Shown here: one piece after another, positions 1 to 12,049 of the stretch
How positions within the stretch are numbered: the first letter of the stretch is position 1
Layout of the letters: the number at the start of each line of letters is the position of its first letter
Origin: Cercis canadensis
Lineage: Eukaryota; Streptophyta; Magnoliopsida; Fabales; Fabaceae
Assembly: GCA_003255065.1 (NCBI GenBank)
Contig: QAOA01003736.1
Coordinates: 398,077-462,076 of the forward strand
Direction: 5' to 3'
DNA length: 64,000 nucleotides
The notes under the pieces: model-generated
What the model was told of the DNA's origin: nothing
Databases searched by the model: none
The model's input: only the letters and a program-made list of their open reading frames with translations
Program-made: the position numbers and the translations under genes

Positions 1-3000
1 AATGCATCAAGTTCAGCACGTTTACGCTCAGATTCAGGAGGTGGGCCAATACTTGAATTTTTCAATCTCTCAGGATCGCCACTCAAGAGAACCAACTTGC
101 AGAGGTAGTCCTCTTCTGAAGCAGAAAGATTTTCTGCTTTGATTTGGTCTTTAATGACTATAAGGGGATTAAGGAACCAATCAAAAAATTTGTCTTTTGG
201 TCTGTCTGTGGTGGTCAGTTCAGTGTTGTCACCTACATTCAAGCATCAACCAACCAAAATCATTTTCTTCAACATGGTTAACAGCAAGTGATACAAAGGA
301 ATGGAGAAAAGAGAAGGAAAAATAGAAAAAGAGAGGACTAAAAATGCTTCAAGTGTTCTACTTACCAAGTAAGATACCCGTGGAATTGTCTTTTGCTGAG
401 CGCAAGAGACACTGCAGAAGGCAATATGCTGGCAAACCAATACTAATAACCCTACTTCCATTAGCAAACTTGGCATCTTCTATGTCTTTGCTTGTTATTA
501 GTCCTTGAGAAATCATTATTTCTCCAACCTTATGACATTCCTGGAACAAGCCATCCAACAGCTACAAAAAAAAAAAATGAACAATATCCATTTAGTAGAG
601 AGCCTCATTCCTGATGTAAAAATGATCATCCAAGGGACAAAAACAAAAAAAAGATACAGTTTACATCATGCATAATTATTCATTGGATGTGTCAAAACTA
701 CAAATAATACCTCGAGTGGTTTCAACTCGGCAATAGTATTTTTAATTGAACCTGAACGGGAGGGAGCTTTTCGAAAGGAGCTAGGGTTTGAGAAGGAAGA
801 TGCACGAGAAGTCCGTGATGCCTCAACCTTCTTTCGATATTGAAGCCTGTCAAATATCAAACTTATGAACACACTTTAAAAGAGCAGGAACCACATAGCA
901 CAACCATAAACATTAGGGAGCAGAATTAAACCTAGGGAAGAGGGATCCTTCAGGCATGTCAAGAATATCGTTGCTATATTCATCATATATGGACATAGCT
1001 GCAATAATGTACCGAAGCCCCGACAACAAAGAAGATTCCTGAATATCAACAAACAAATTTTATCTACATGGAAAATATTTTGAAAGGTATTCTTAAAGCA
1101 TACCAGTAAGGTGTTAGAAAAATGCAATCAAGTGTGAAATTTATGCCATGAATCCAAAAAGGTCTGAACTATATGAGTGAAGCATTGACTAGAAGAATAG
1201 ACAGAACATATTGATGCATATTTGCACTTAGTGCACACTACATGGGAAACTGTTTACAATTTAAGTAAAAGTTAGAATCGGGGGAATAGTGCCAGAGGAA
1301 GTCAGAAACTGAGAAATCCACCAGTGCCTCCTCAATCCAATCAAATAGACGAGCAAATTTGAACTGCCTTGATCTTGTTGTTCTTCTTGTCTTTTCCTTT
1401 TCTTAGATCAGATGTTATTTGTGTCTTACCATTAGTTACATAGAGTTAGGACTTAAACTAGCAGCAGTTAGGTTGTAACTTCCAAATATACAGTTAAATG
1501 AATAAAGACACACACACACATGCATAGATATATCATGCTACTGTTCAGTCAAAGATATGAAAGGCAACTTAAATTCTTAAAATGTTTGGCATTACTCCTC
1601 TTTGTTATTTGGATGATAATACTTTTAAATTTTAATACCACTTTTACCGTTATACTAATTATTTAGTCTAAAAAAATTGATCCCTGAAAACATTACACCT
1701 CAACTCTGAGTCTCACATCCTGTGCTGTGGTAGAGTCAAGCACCTCATCCGTGGTATAGGGCTATAGGCCTTTGGCATTTACACATAACATAAATACTAC
1801 AAAAGTGGCATAACAAACTGCAAATTGGATGCTGAGAATGTCCACCAACAGTAAAAGCTAAAAGATCATTTCTAATGTTCAGCTGAATGTTTGTTCTACA
1901 GTTTGCCATTTGAATAACAAGCAGTCTGGAAATAGGCAGGAACAGCCAAGAACACTAACCATCAAAGTGCTACATTTCTTACCCATTCGAAATTGATTGT
2001 CTACCACAAACATATTGTAAACAGCTATGATAGTGATAATCCTAATAGAAACAAGGAAATATTATATGAACTTAAGAATTTACCTGATAAGCAACCACCC
2101 CTGCATAAGCACCAAGAAATATACTTGCCAGCACAGACGCCAGGACTGCCCCAGCAACGGCCAGTGGCCACAGCAGGATAGCAAGACCTGCAAAAGGCAC
2201 ACATATTGTCTCCAAGAAAGGGCCTTCACGGCCTATGAGATCATGAAACAAACGATGCCACCCTTTGAAAAGCATGTAAGGGCCTTTGCAGAGGGCAACA
2301 ATTGATATCACTGGCATATCAATCATGACACCAAGAACTCCAGCTATAACAACAACAGGAAGATAAAGCAATCTGCAAGAAAACAGAAGGGAAAAAATCT
2401 CATTAAAACTTGATAAAGTTATCACCAAAGGACTATCAAAACAAAGCAATGATGTAAAACCTGATCTCATAATATTTTCCATCTGGTGGCCTCTTTTCTC
2501 GGATGTCATCCATAACTGAGAAATAGGAAGTGAAACAAACATCTCTTAAATCCGTGACCACTGTAAAGCTCCCACTGACAGTGCTTGATGTACCATCCTG
2601 TGGATGCAGCGTGAAAATCTCCAAAATGAATGAAAAAAAGAAAAGAAAAAAAGACGGAAAATAAAAGCATTATGAGAACTTTGATAATGAGACATACAAA
2701 TATTGTGTGGAAAAATTCATTAGTCTTTCCTTCCCCAACAGCATCAAAAGTAGCAAGTATTGGTGAAAAAAAGCCATATGCTGCTCCACCTACAATGCTT
2801 CCAACAACGCCAACCACTGGCCATAAAATCAACAGTACAGGTAGTATACACACGCAGAGAACGAGCTTCAAAATAGGCCCTAATAGTTTAGCTCTGCCCG
2901 TTAGAGAAACCAATATGAGAAAGAGATTACAACAAATAAATAGATCAATTAGCATGAACTTAAGAAAGTGGCAGTCAAGGAAAGCACCTCAGAACGCAAT

Positions 3001-3852
3001 AATATGTCCAAATATAGTGTACTGGCCAAAGACCTACTATGATAGCAGAGTTCCCAATCGTCATTATTAGGCATATCAATGGGCAGAAAATGACACCTGA
3101 AAATGATAGTGTACTTTGAGCATTGAGAAATCTGGTCAACACTCATATTCCTCACACAGAAACCTTCACTTCACTCTCTTCTAGAATAATAAATCAGTAA
3201 ACTAGGAAGATGGAACAATCAAAGAAGCTGTTAAAATCTTTTGGTTTTGCCTTTGAAAATATCAAGATTGTCTTAATCGAAGCTAGTTTGTCATTCGAAT
3301 AGATTTTTTTTGAAAAAAAAAGAAGTTAAAATATAGTTCTTGTACGAAGTTATATGTTGTACTTAATCAACAGATTGTTCATGAATAACACATATAAATT
3401 ACAAATGATTTTTATGCCTATTTGTGAGAAATAGCAACGCAACATAATTCAATGTTCAGTAGACTGTTAGTACAACAATTTCTATGAATTATTTATGAAC
3501 AAAAATATATCATAATGGAGTCGATGCTTGAGAACCGAACTACATCATCGGTCGGTTGTATTAAAAAGAACGACTGACAAACAACAATGCAAACATGAAT
3601 CATTACTTACTAGAAGGTGAGTAAGAAAGAACTACAGATAGAGGTTCAATGAAAGTTTTGCATGTTCCATTTTTCCTAAACTAAATACCAACAAATGTCT
3701 TCTCTGTTTGCCTTGTATTTTCCAAAGAGCATAGAAGAACAGAAAGATTGGCGTTCACCTTTGATGGTGCCTAGAAGCAGAAGCCCGACGAAGTAAGGCA
3801 GAAAGTGGATAAAGCTCCCAAATGAAGCCCAAAAACCCTTAGGAGGTTCCAT
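1..3852 (-). CDS. At3g27390-type multi-pass membrane protein (partial, 3' end outside window)
   Basis: Function is unknown; plant relatives are annotated only as transmembrane proteins. I read nine exons from splice sites and protein similarity: 3852-3759, 3096-2988, 2893-2698, 2597-2461, 2372-2084, 1038-932, 846-711, 561-366 and 232-1. Phases agree at every junction and give about 498 residues before the window edge. The start MEPPKGFWASF matches the family start. Several hydrophobic segments lie in residues 10-150 and 180-275. Family landmarks are GPILK, FDAVGEGK, the block KGWHRLFHDLIGREGPFLE, and a soluble C-terminal half containing FFDWFLNPL. The C-terminus is missing at position 1. Intron 5 (about 1 kb) is the longest. 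Family membership is certain; the biochemical role is not known. From memory, the Arabidopsis paralogue At5g40640 lies beside a ubiquitin-like gene and near GPDH, as here. Confidence 0.9.
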
Positions 3853-6647
3853 TGGTCGTCACTCCTCGCGCACCCAGATCTCTCTTAAATCACTTCACTA
3901 CAAACTCATGTTACTGTCAGCCCCAAAATCGCCACCCTCAAGTAGAAAAGATCCAAACTTTGGTCACTTCAACCTTCGCCGGAGAAGCTAAGGACTGGAA
4001 ACTGAAAAATCAGAGGCCAGAAACCAGTTTTCTGCAAGCACAGCGAGAAAACCTGCTCAAAAAGAGTAATTGCTCTTCATTTTGCTCCTAATGGCCGTAG
4101 ATGTAGAAAAAGAACAGATGGGCCACGCTTAATCCCTATTCCTTGTTTTCGAACGTTGAAGTTGGAAGAGACTAAAAAAATTGAAAAAGATGAACAATGA
4201 AAAAGTTGAGAAATGAGAAGTGCTCTGAAGCCTGATTTCGGGAGGGTTTCTGCATATAGCAGTTACTACCAAAAATCTAAAAAATCAGAGGCGAATAATG
4301 CTTAGCGAGTTCCTATAATATCTAATTTCTGCTTTCTGTGCTTCTGGGTCTCTGTTATTCTTTTGTGCTTAGACCCAAAGCAAAGCAAGTCGTGTTCTGC
4401 TTCTCCTTGTCAAGTGCAATTTCGAGAAAAGTAACCATCAACAAAAGTTTGAAAAGAAACTAGTGTAGTAATTTGAGGTCAAATCTGGATTACTAATATT
4501 AACCACGAAATTGGACCTTTCAAATTCTCTCTCTCCAAAGCGATAACTAGATACTCGCTGTATAATCTTTCTGGGAAGCAGACACGTGTCCGCCGCTGCC
4601 ACGTAATTGTCCCACAGAAAGCATTACCGACCTGTTAGTTACAACAAGTTAAAACATCCATCGAACGAGGTTGGCGCCTGAGAGTACTAAATAGCCTTTA
4701 ATTAGTTGCTTCTTTGTGAAAAAACCAGCCAAGGAAAAAAANGAAAAAAAAAAAAAGACGCTTTCATTTGTTTATTTATTTTTGGCGTAGATTTATTCTT
4801 CAGTGTAGTATTTGTGAACCAGAATTATCCAATGTGTAGTCACAAACCACATAAGATAATTGCTGCGTCACCTTGTTTGTTTGCTTAGAAAATATATGGG
4901 GACACTTTTTCTCCTGAATTTTGGGACACTTGTTGAACTTTAAATGTAATGTCTTTAAGCAAAAGAAAAGAAATAAGATATATTGTCTTTCTTTTGGTGG
5001 TCTAGCCTTTGAAAATGACTTAATAAAGGATTATATTGCCAAAGCAAAAGAGATAAATCATAGTGAACTTTTCAGTTGGGTAGTAACGTAAGGCAGTTTG
5101 GCAGCAACGTGCACGTTGGTTAATTAATAACTTCTTTGTAACTTAAGTAAGCAAAGTTGCTTTTTTTAGATGATAGGTAGAGCAAAGTTTATCAACAAAC
5201 ATTAAATCAAAGTAATTGATATTGAGAGATAGATTAATGAATGTGTTTGTAACCCTTAAGAAAAAGGCTTTGAATTATTCAAGTAAATTTGTAATATTCT
5301 AATTTTTGTTTTGGTTATATAAAAATGTAATTGCTAAGAAAAAAGAAAGGAATATATAGCACAAATAAAACTCTATAACTTTTTTTTATTGATTGAATGA
5401 AAATGTGAAGATTATTACATAAGATTCTTTACAAGATGACAAACCAAATTTCGAATATTTTGTCTTTTGCATGTGAGAGTAGGAGACAAATATTAAGGAA
5501 ATTATATCACGTTTATCTTTTTAATTAATCCCCTTGCACCTGCTGAAACCTGCCCTTTAATTCCACTTTCATATCATTATAATAACTGATAAAAGCATAA
5601 AACAAAGGGAAAGGAAAGGGTGGAATCAAATCATATACATGGATAAATAAATATCTCGAAGTATATACTTAACTTTCTGAAGAAACAATCTAATAATTAG
5701 CTTAATCTTGGGACAAGTAGCTTTTTCTGACAAATTTCCAATCATTGTTGGAGCAGCTATCAAGCAGGAATTTGATGGAAAATCCAGCTTGTGCTTTAAA
5801 CTCCAGAATAATGATAAGGTATTGAATATGATATAAGTACTCCTTCCGTTTTTCTCTGTTTTGGATTTGGGTGCATAGAATTTAAATAATGGAGTTGTCA
5901 GTAGTCACCGAAGGCAAATAGCTAATTACTAATTAGTGAATTTTGAATAATTGACGTGGCGCATTTTCATTTGGTGACCCTGGCCGACAGTCACTGTCGG
6001 GAAAGCATCTGATTAATTACTAAGTATGACAATTAGGCATGCAGGGAGAGGGAGGGTGGCAAATGAAATGAATCATCCTCCACTTTAAAAATTTGGTTGT
6101 TGTAAAGTGGGCATCGAATCAAAGTCACGGGCCACAAAGGCTTATATTATTCAACAAGGCCTAATCCACCATGTTTCTTGTTTCGAAGATGGGAGTACAA
6201 TAAGAAAAGCAATATCAAATGTTGAACAGAACAGTGTTTCTACTACCCACATACCGAAAAGTAATAACTTGACAATATTTTTTTGCCAAACCTCTCTGCG
6301 TTTGGATTAGATTTTCCAAAGAATTAGAGAGATCTAAGCCTATCATTCCTCTTTAACTTCCATATCTAACATTAGTTTCAAAGACGATATTGGCTCAATT
6401 ATTAGAAAAAGACATTTTTATTAGCTTTCAAATATTTGAGCATGACTATGACCAGCATTAGAAACAAAATATTACATCTCTGTTTTCCTTACAAAGGGAT
6501 GGAAAACAGGGTGCATTAGAATATTTTCCTTTTTGGCCCCTTCTCGGGCTGAGGATTCAAAGAGCTCAAATTACTTTCAGTCACAGAACAGAATGTACAG
6601 AGGTGACAAAATATTTGACTATGACAGATATCATGGTAAGCAATCAC
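3853..6647. other. Intergenic region between the membrane protein and LPE1
   Basis: The first 250 bp or so are the probable 5' UTR and promoter of the membrane-protein gene. The rest is AT-rich and holds no coding stretch I believe; the ORFs are short and unlike any family. A single N at 4742 lies in an A-run. A perfect 8-bp inverted repeat with a one-base loop lies at 5984-6000. Confidence 0.6.
5984..6000. repeat. Short perfect palindrome
   Basis: CCGACAGT and ACTGTCGG flank a single C. It is GC-richer than its surroundings. No function can be assigned; it could be chance, a protein-binding site, or the end of an old DNA element. Confidence 0.4.
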
Positions 6648-8939
6648 TCATTGGCTTCCTTCTGTGTGTGAGTTAGAAATTTCCCTTCTATCAAATGGTT
6701 TAGTTTTCCTGGGAACATCTGCCAACTTGCGAAATTCAGTCAGCGTTTTTCTAATTTGCGGTTTATTCTTATTATCTGGAGGACGAGGACCTAAAACACT
6801 TAAATCAATGGTAGCTCCATAAGTCTGAGAGGATTGTAGAACCGCGTCATAAGCTTTTGAAGAGAGTTTAAGGCCCTCATTCTCAGCTCTCATATATAAC
6901 TCATATGCCAGTCTTGGCTTTCCATCCTTTGCAAGAGCCTCAATCAGCATTTCATAAGTAATCTCGTTGGGAGAGATGTTCTGAACTTTCATCCGGTGAA
7001 ACCATTCATATGCTGCACTGCTCATACCATTCCGTGCGCAACCACTAATAATTGCATTATATGTCACAACTGTTAGCTCAACTCCTAATGTTACCATCTC
7101 ACGAATGATGGCGTCAACTCTACCAAAATTTCCTTGTGCAGTATAAATTGAAGCCATAATCGTGTAGGCATATGCATTTGGTTCGAACCCCACCTTCAGC
7201 ATATGCTCCCACACAAGGAGGGCCTTATCATAGAGTTTGCCCTTTTCAAGAGCACTCAATAAAGCCCCATAGGAAATTATAGTAGGTTTTTCACCATTTT
7301 CCACCATTCTCTTGAATATTTGCACAGCTGCAGTTGTTTCTGAAGCTTTGGAACATGCAACAAGAACCGCATTCCATTCCTTGCTTCCAGGTTTAAGGCC
7401 TTTATCTTCCATCTTGTTTAGCAACCTAACACCCCATCTCCAAATTCCTCTTTTCTTCGCTGCGGTGAGAAGAATATTGAAGTGAGACATTATTAGTTCA
7501 TATGACAAGTTATTTGGCTTTGGCCCTTTGTCCAATAAATCTTCATACACCTCCAAAGCTGCCCACCACTTCTTGGCCTTCCCCATCAACCAAATCACAT
7601 GGTTGCAGACGGACAAGCTGATTTCAGTATACCTTTCTCTTATCCTGCTGTACAGCTCTTTCGCCACAGTGTAATGATCTTCACGGGTACAAGCCCACAC
7701 AAGCCGTTCAAGTTCTGCTCGACCAGGTGGCATCCCTGCATTATCCATATCATCGAGAAGCCTTAACACATTGTTGCTTAAGTTATCACGACTGACAAGC
7801 CAACGCCGCATTACCTGGTAGCAAACGCGTATTGTAAACTTTTCTATCTTTATGAACTCATTCTCCCAATCTTCTTCATAATCGTCTTTTTTTATGTCAC
7901 CTTGACTGTATTTTTCTCTGAACTCAATGAAGAAATTTAAAGCTCCATGCCCATCTTCCATTCTTCGATATGCCAACAAGGCTTGAGAGTAGGATACTGG
8001 AGATGGGGTAAGACCATTTTTATGAATTTCCTCAAGAATATTGAGAGCCTTGTCACCTTCTCCTTTCTCTAGGTAGATAGCCATTAAAGTATTATATGTC
8101 ACAACATTAGGAGTGATTCCTTCTTGAGCCATTTCATTCATAATTGTTTCCATTTCAGCGAATTGTTCAGATTGTTTAACTGCACCTAATAGACAATTAT
8201 ATATGAAAAGATTTGGGTCAAAGGAACCATGAGTTTCTATTTTCTTCCTTTTCATCCAATTTAAAAGAATCAATGCAGAATCCATTCTCTTGTCTTTACC
8301 AAAACCTCTAATTATGGTTGAATACACCTGAAGGGGCAATTCCCCCTTATCCTTAAGAATTTCCTCCATGTCCTCCACTGTCTCAGCAGACTGTAAGCTC
8401 ACAGCAAGTGCACGAACATCAATTTTAGTCCCATTCTCTTCTCCATCATCTTCCCCACTATTCATATTTCCATGCATTTTTTCCTCACAACTACTGCCTT
8501 GGGCTTCAACAGAATCCAAACAGTTTATGCCCTCTCCCTCACTGTTAACGGATATATTGTCCGCTGAACTACCATCTTCCCTAATAAGTTCATTCCCAAT
8601 AGCTTGCTCCTCCAATGCCCACGCCAAGGGAGCTAAATCTCCAAAATGACTTCTCTTTGCTTTAAAAAGGGGAAAAAGTTTGAGATCACTGTATCCTAAC
8701 AAAAACCCACATTTCAACTCAAATTTTAAGGTTCCACAGCTGGTTTGACTCCCATAAACTACTGAATTTCTTGAACAACGAAAAACACCAACACTTCCAC
8801 CAGGAGCAAAAGAAAAATCAGGACCCAACTTCTTTTTACTTCTTCTCGCATCAATAACACAGCAAGAATCTAGTTCAAATCCCACAGGAGGTAATGCCCA
8901 GTAGTTGCCTTTTGAGGGCCAAGTGCTTAAAGTGTGCAT
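6648..8939 (-). CDS. LPE1: Chloroplast P-type PPR protein, LOW PHOTOSYNTHETIC EFFICIENCY 1-like
   Basis: This single coding exon gives about 763 residues and agrees over nearly its full length with what I remember of Arabidopsis At3g46610 (LPE1). Shared blocks include DKGELPLQVYS, YNTLMAIYLEKGEGDKAL, VCYQVMRRWLV, KAKKWWAALEVYEDLLDKGP, RGIWRWGVRLLNKMEDKGLK and ISGCARNGMSSAAYEWFHRMK. About a dozen PPR motifs lie after residue 200. The N-terminal 150 residues are basic or serine-rich, fitting a plastid transit peptide. LPE1 is an RNA-binding protein needed for photosystem II; reports differ on whether its main target is psbA or the psbJ/psbN transcripts. I start at the ATG at 8939, not at upstream codons, because AAG|GT at 9121/9120 and an acceptor ending at 8945 predict a 5'-UTR intron that stops just before this ATG, and because the family N-terminus aligns here. 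Confidence 0.88.
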   Translation of the reverse strand: MHTLSTWPSKGNYWALPPVGFELDSCCVIDARRSKKKLGPDFSFAPGGSVGVFRCSRNSVVYGSQTSCGTLKFELKCGFLLGYSDLKLFPLFKAKRSHFGDLAPLAWALEEQAIGNELIREDGSSADNISVNSEGEGINCLDSVEAQGSSCEEKMHGNMNSGEDDGEENGTKIDVRALAVSLQSAETVEDMEEILKDKGELPLQVYSTIIRGFGKDKRMDSALILLNWMKRKKIETHGSFDPNLFIYNCLLGAVKQSEQFAEMETIMNEMAQEGITPNVVTYNTLMAIYLEKGEGDKALNILEEIHKNGLTPSPVSYSQALLAYRRMEDGHGALNFFIEFREKYSQGDIKKDDYEEDWENEFIKIEKFTIRVCYQVMRRWLVSRDNLSNNVLRLLDDMDNAGMPPGRAELERLVWACTREDHYTVAKELYSRIRERYTEISLSVCNHVIWLMGKAKKWWAALEVYEDLLDKGPKPNNLSYELIMSHFNILLTAAKKRGIWRWGVRLLNKMEDKGLKPGSKEWNAVLVACSKASETTAAVQIFKRMVENGEKPTIISYGALLSALEKGKLYDKALLVWEHMLKVGFEPNAYAYTIMASIYTAQGNFGRVDAIIREMVTLGVELTVVTYNAIISGCARNGMSSAAYEWFHRMKVQNISPNEITYEMLIEALAKDGKPRLAYELYMRAENEGLKLSSKAYDAVLQSSQTYGATIDLSVLGPRPPDNKNKPQIRKTLTEFRKLADVPRKTKPFDRREISNSHTEGSQ

Positions 8940-9121
8940 TTTTTCTATGAAATTTACAAGCAAAGTGAAAAACCAGGATAGAAAATCCTACTTTAATCTA
9001 GGAAGGAAAATCTTCTTTGCTCATGGTAGCTTTTCAAGTTTGGAATCTCACCACCTTGAAATGATTCAACTTGAACTTACAAATCGTTCATGTATTAGGG
9101 GAAATGAAAACGGTTCGTACC

Positions 9122-12049
9122 TTGAAATGAGTTTAGCTTTGCTCGTTGGAATCGGATGAACTATGCGGGCTAGAGGCCCGGCTCCTTTGTTCAGTGGCAC
9201 TGCTGCTTCTTTACAGCCATTCAAATGCAACCAACCAAATAAGTAAGCTGAAGAAGAAAAACCCAAAAGAGAAGCGATAAGGAAATAGAAAAAATAAAAA
9301 TAAAATAAAAAATCTTCATAAAGCTAATATTAGAGGGAAAGGAGTAAAACTGGAAATGTAATACTTCAGAATTGTAAATAAGTGATGACCTATTTCAATA
9401 TTTTCAAAATCAAATTTGGATAAAATCACCTGTAAAGCTATTCACAATTATGATTGTGACAAACAATATTTATTTGTTAAGTTGATTAAAAATTATCAAT
9501 AAAATAAATTTAATATATAATTCTTATTTTGATACATTAGATTTTTATTTAATATACAATTTCTTCGTTGTATCTTCTAATTTTAAAAAATAACCGTTCA
9601 AGAAAAGGCACACATGAATTTTATTTTTACGCAAATAACAAATTTTCTCCATGAATAAAATCCTAAATTACTAAAAGTAAATCATTATTCTCCCTTATTT
9701 TTTTCAACCCNTTATTCTCCCTATTTTTTTCAACCCTTTGCCAGATTAACTGATTAAGAGATAGTTAGAGATATTCAAAATTCCAACTAACTAACAAAAG
9801 AAAATTTGGAAGTTTTCCCCGTCTCACAAATTATATGGTCATCCCGATCGTTTGGTTAACTTACCCTAATTGACCCTTCCATCAAAATAAATGGGAATTA
9901 CTAAATTTCATCGTTGCTAAAGCAGGTTTTCTACAATGTGAGACTTTATAGGAAGAGTAAGGAAACCATACATGAATAATATTCAAAAAGAGTTTAGCAC
10001 AAATCAATTTCATTCTTTGCATATTTGGGTCCTTAATCATGCTCCTAATCAAAAACCATATACAGTGTCCGGATCCAACATTCTTCATTCTAGTTCTACT
10101 CAATCGCTTGCTCTTTGATCTCACTATCCCAATTCCAGTAAGTTGCTACTTACCATTATGCTCAATCATACAAAAAAGGATGCTGGCCTCATTGCTATAT
10201 TTGGTCAAGCCTGAAATAGCAGATTAGACAATCCAAATTAAAAAAATTCCATTCAATCAAAGAATATAGCTCTTGTTGATTTCATAACATCCAAACATCA
10301 GTAGTTAGTCTATAATCAAGGGACATCTATGATGAATAAATTATAAAACAAATCTCTCTGATGCAGAGAGGAAGTCCTTCCTTGTTTATTTACAGATGTT
10401 AGCTAATCTATTGCAATGAACTACATAGCACCTCTAGACAAACATCACCGACAGAGCAACATTTCTCAAGGTTACAAGTGAAATTGACCTAAATCTAGTG
10501 AAGCATATCACCAAACTCTCTTTCAAGGTCAGCAGCTTATCACTTTGGGCTACGTTTCCCACTTGGACCCTGAATCACAGAATCATAAATAGTCAAAATA
10601 AAAAATCCTGCTTTCATGCATAAAGCTATCAGGTAATTCATTTCCATGAAAACAAGATGATAGTCTTTACTATTTCATTAAGAAACCACCCTTGTTAGTT
10701 TTCCAGAGAATTGAAGTGGGTTCACGTATGAGGATCAACAAGTTTTCTTTCATATACAAATAACCCAATTCATTTAATTTATTGAGCAGAATAAACCTAC
10801 TCTTTTTTAAATAAAATAAAAAATAGAGACAAAAGTGGTGTTGCTACCTACTATTTTTTGCATTTACAATTCTATTGCCATTTATAGTTGAAATGCAAAA
10901 TATTTTGATTGTCATGTATACTGATGGAAAGTGATTATTAAGTCCACCTTTCAACTCTTATAATTTAACCACCTATTGTTTATCTTAATCTGAGCAAAAG
11001 TTATTTTATATTCAACTTAAGGGATGACGCCTCCAATTTCCTTCTCCTTTTCAAATCTATATACCAAAAAGCTTCACATGTACAAAAATAAAGTTATTAT
11101 ATTATGTTATGGCATATCTCTCAGCTACTAGATGGTGCATGACATAATAAACGCCTTTTAAGATCACAAGCAAGAGAACCATAATTTATATTTGTAATTA
11201 GCAGATCCATTACCTAATTCTGTTCTTAACTTCTGTTCATCAAGTTCCAAACCCCCATCTACACAAGCCAATAGTTAAAAGGAGGTTAGTGGAATGAAGG
11301 AAGAGAAATAACATAATAGAAGTTTGAACTTTATAAAAGATGCTAAACTCAAAGCTATTACGAATGTTCAAAGCCCCAAGAAACTCATGTTGAAAAAATT
11401 TGTCTGCTCAACACATAAACCTGGAAAAGAGAAAAATACAGACATAAGGTCAGGGCAAAAGAATATACAGTAAAAGAAAAAAGAAAAGGGAAAAAAAAGA
11501 AGCTAGCAATCATGAATGTCTAACGATTGCTCAGGACTTACTGAAATTTCTTTGCCTCTACCACTATTGTTTTCAGAAATCATTCAAATTCTTATTTTTT
11601 ATGGTCGCAGAACAAATAAATCAAGAAAATAAAATGAAATAACGAGAAGTGTTGCTACTACCAGACGAAATGAAATATAAGAGTCATCAGAACAGGAGCT
11701 CTATTACCTTTTTCTGATATACAACTATCTTGTCTTTTATCCTCCTTTTAGATTAAAGGCTTAATTGATTAATTCAAATGTCTCCAACGAAGAATCTTTG
11801 CCATGTCCTTGCATTTTGGCTAACATATATCCAGAGCCACTTCAGAAAAGAATAACAATCAATGCAATCCCCTTCTGACTCTTTTAGACCCTGGTTTCTC
11901 GAACGTATAGGAAACTGTTTGGTTTAGGAGCTAAACAATGGTCTTCGTCTTCTTAAATCAGGTACATTTTACCTCTTCACTCCTTGATATGATGCCAAGG
12001 GGATTCACTAGCTGAAAATAAACAACCCAAGGAACTGATCTTATTTTTG
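9122..12049. other. Intergenic region between the two PPR genes
   Basis: It holds the LPE1 5' end on the left and the DYW PPR 3' side on the right. A 25-26 bp direct duplication flanks the N at 9711. On the minus strand a few short open stretches with splice-like borders (about 10545-10575, 11225-11262, 11375-11425) could be spliced 3'-UTR exons or a small unrecognised gene, but I cannot join them into a protein of any known family. Confidence 0.5.
9685..9736. repeat. Short direct duplication around an N
   Basis: The 26-bp stretch at 9685-9710 is repeated at 9712-9736 with one base fewer in a T-run, and the single N at 9711 lies exactly between them. Probably an assembly join. Confidence 0.7.

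Noticed and set aside
10545-11425. Possible small spliced gene on the minus strand between the PPR genes
   Set aside because: Three short open stretches have splice-like borders, but phases do not join cleanly and no family is recognisable; more likely UTR or chance.
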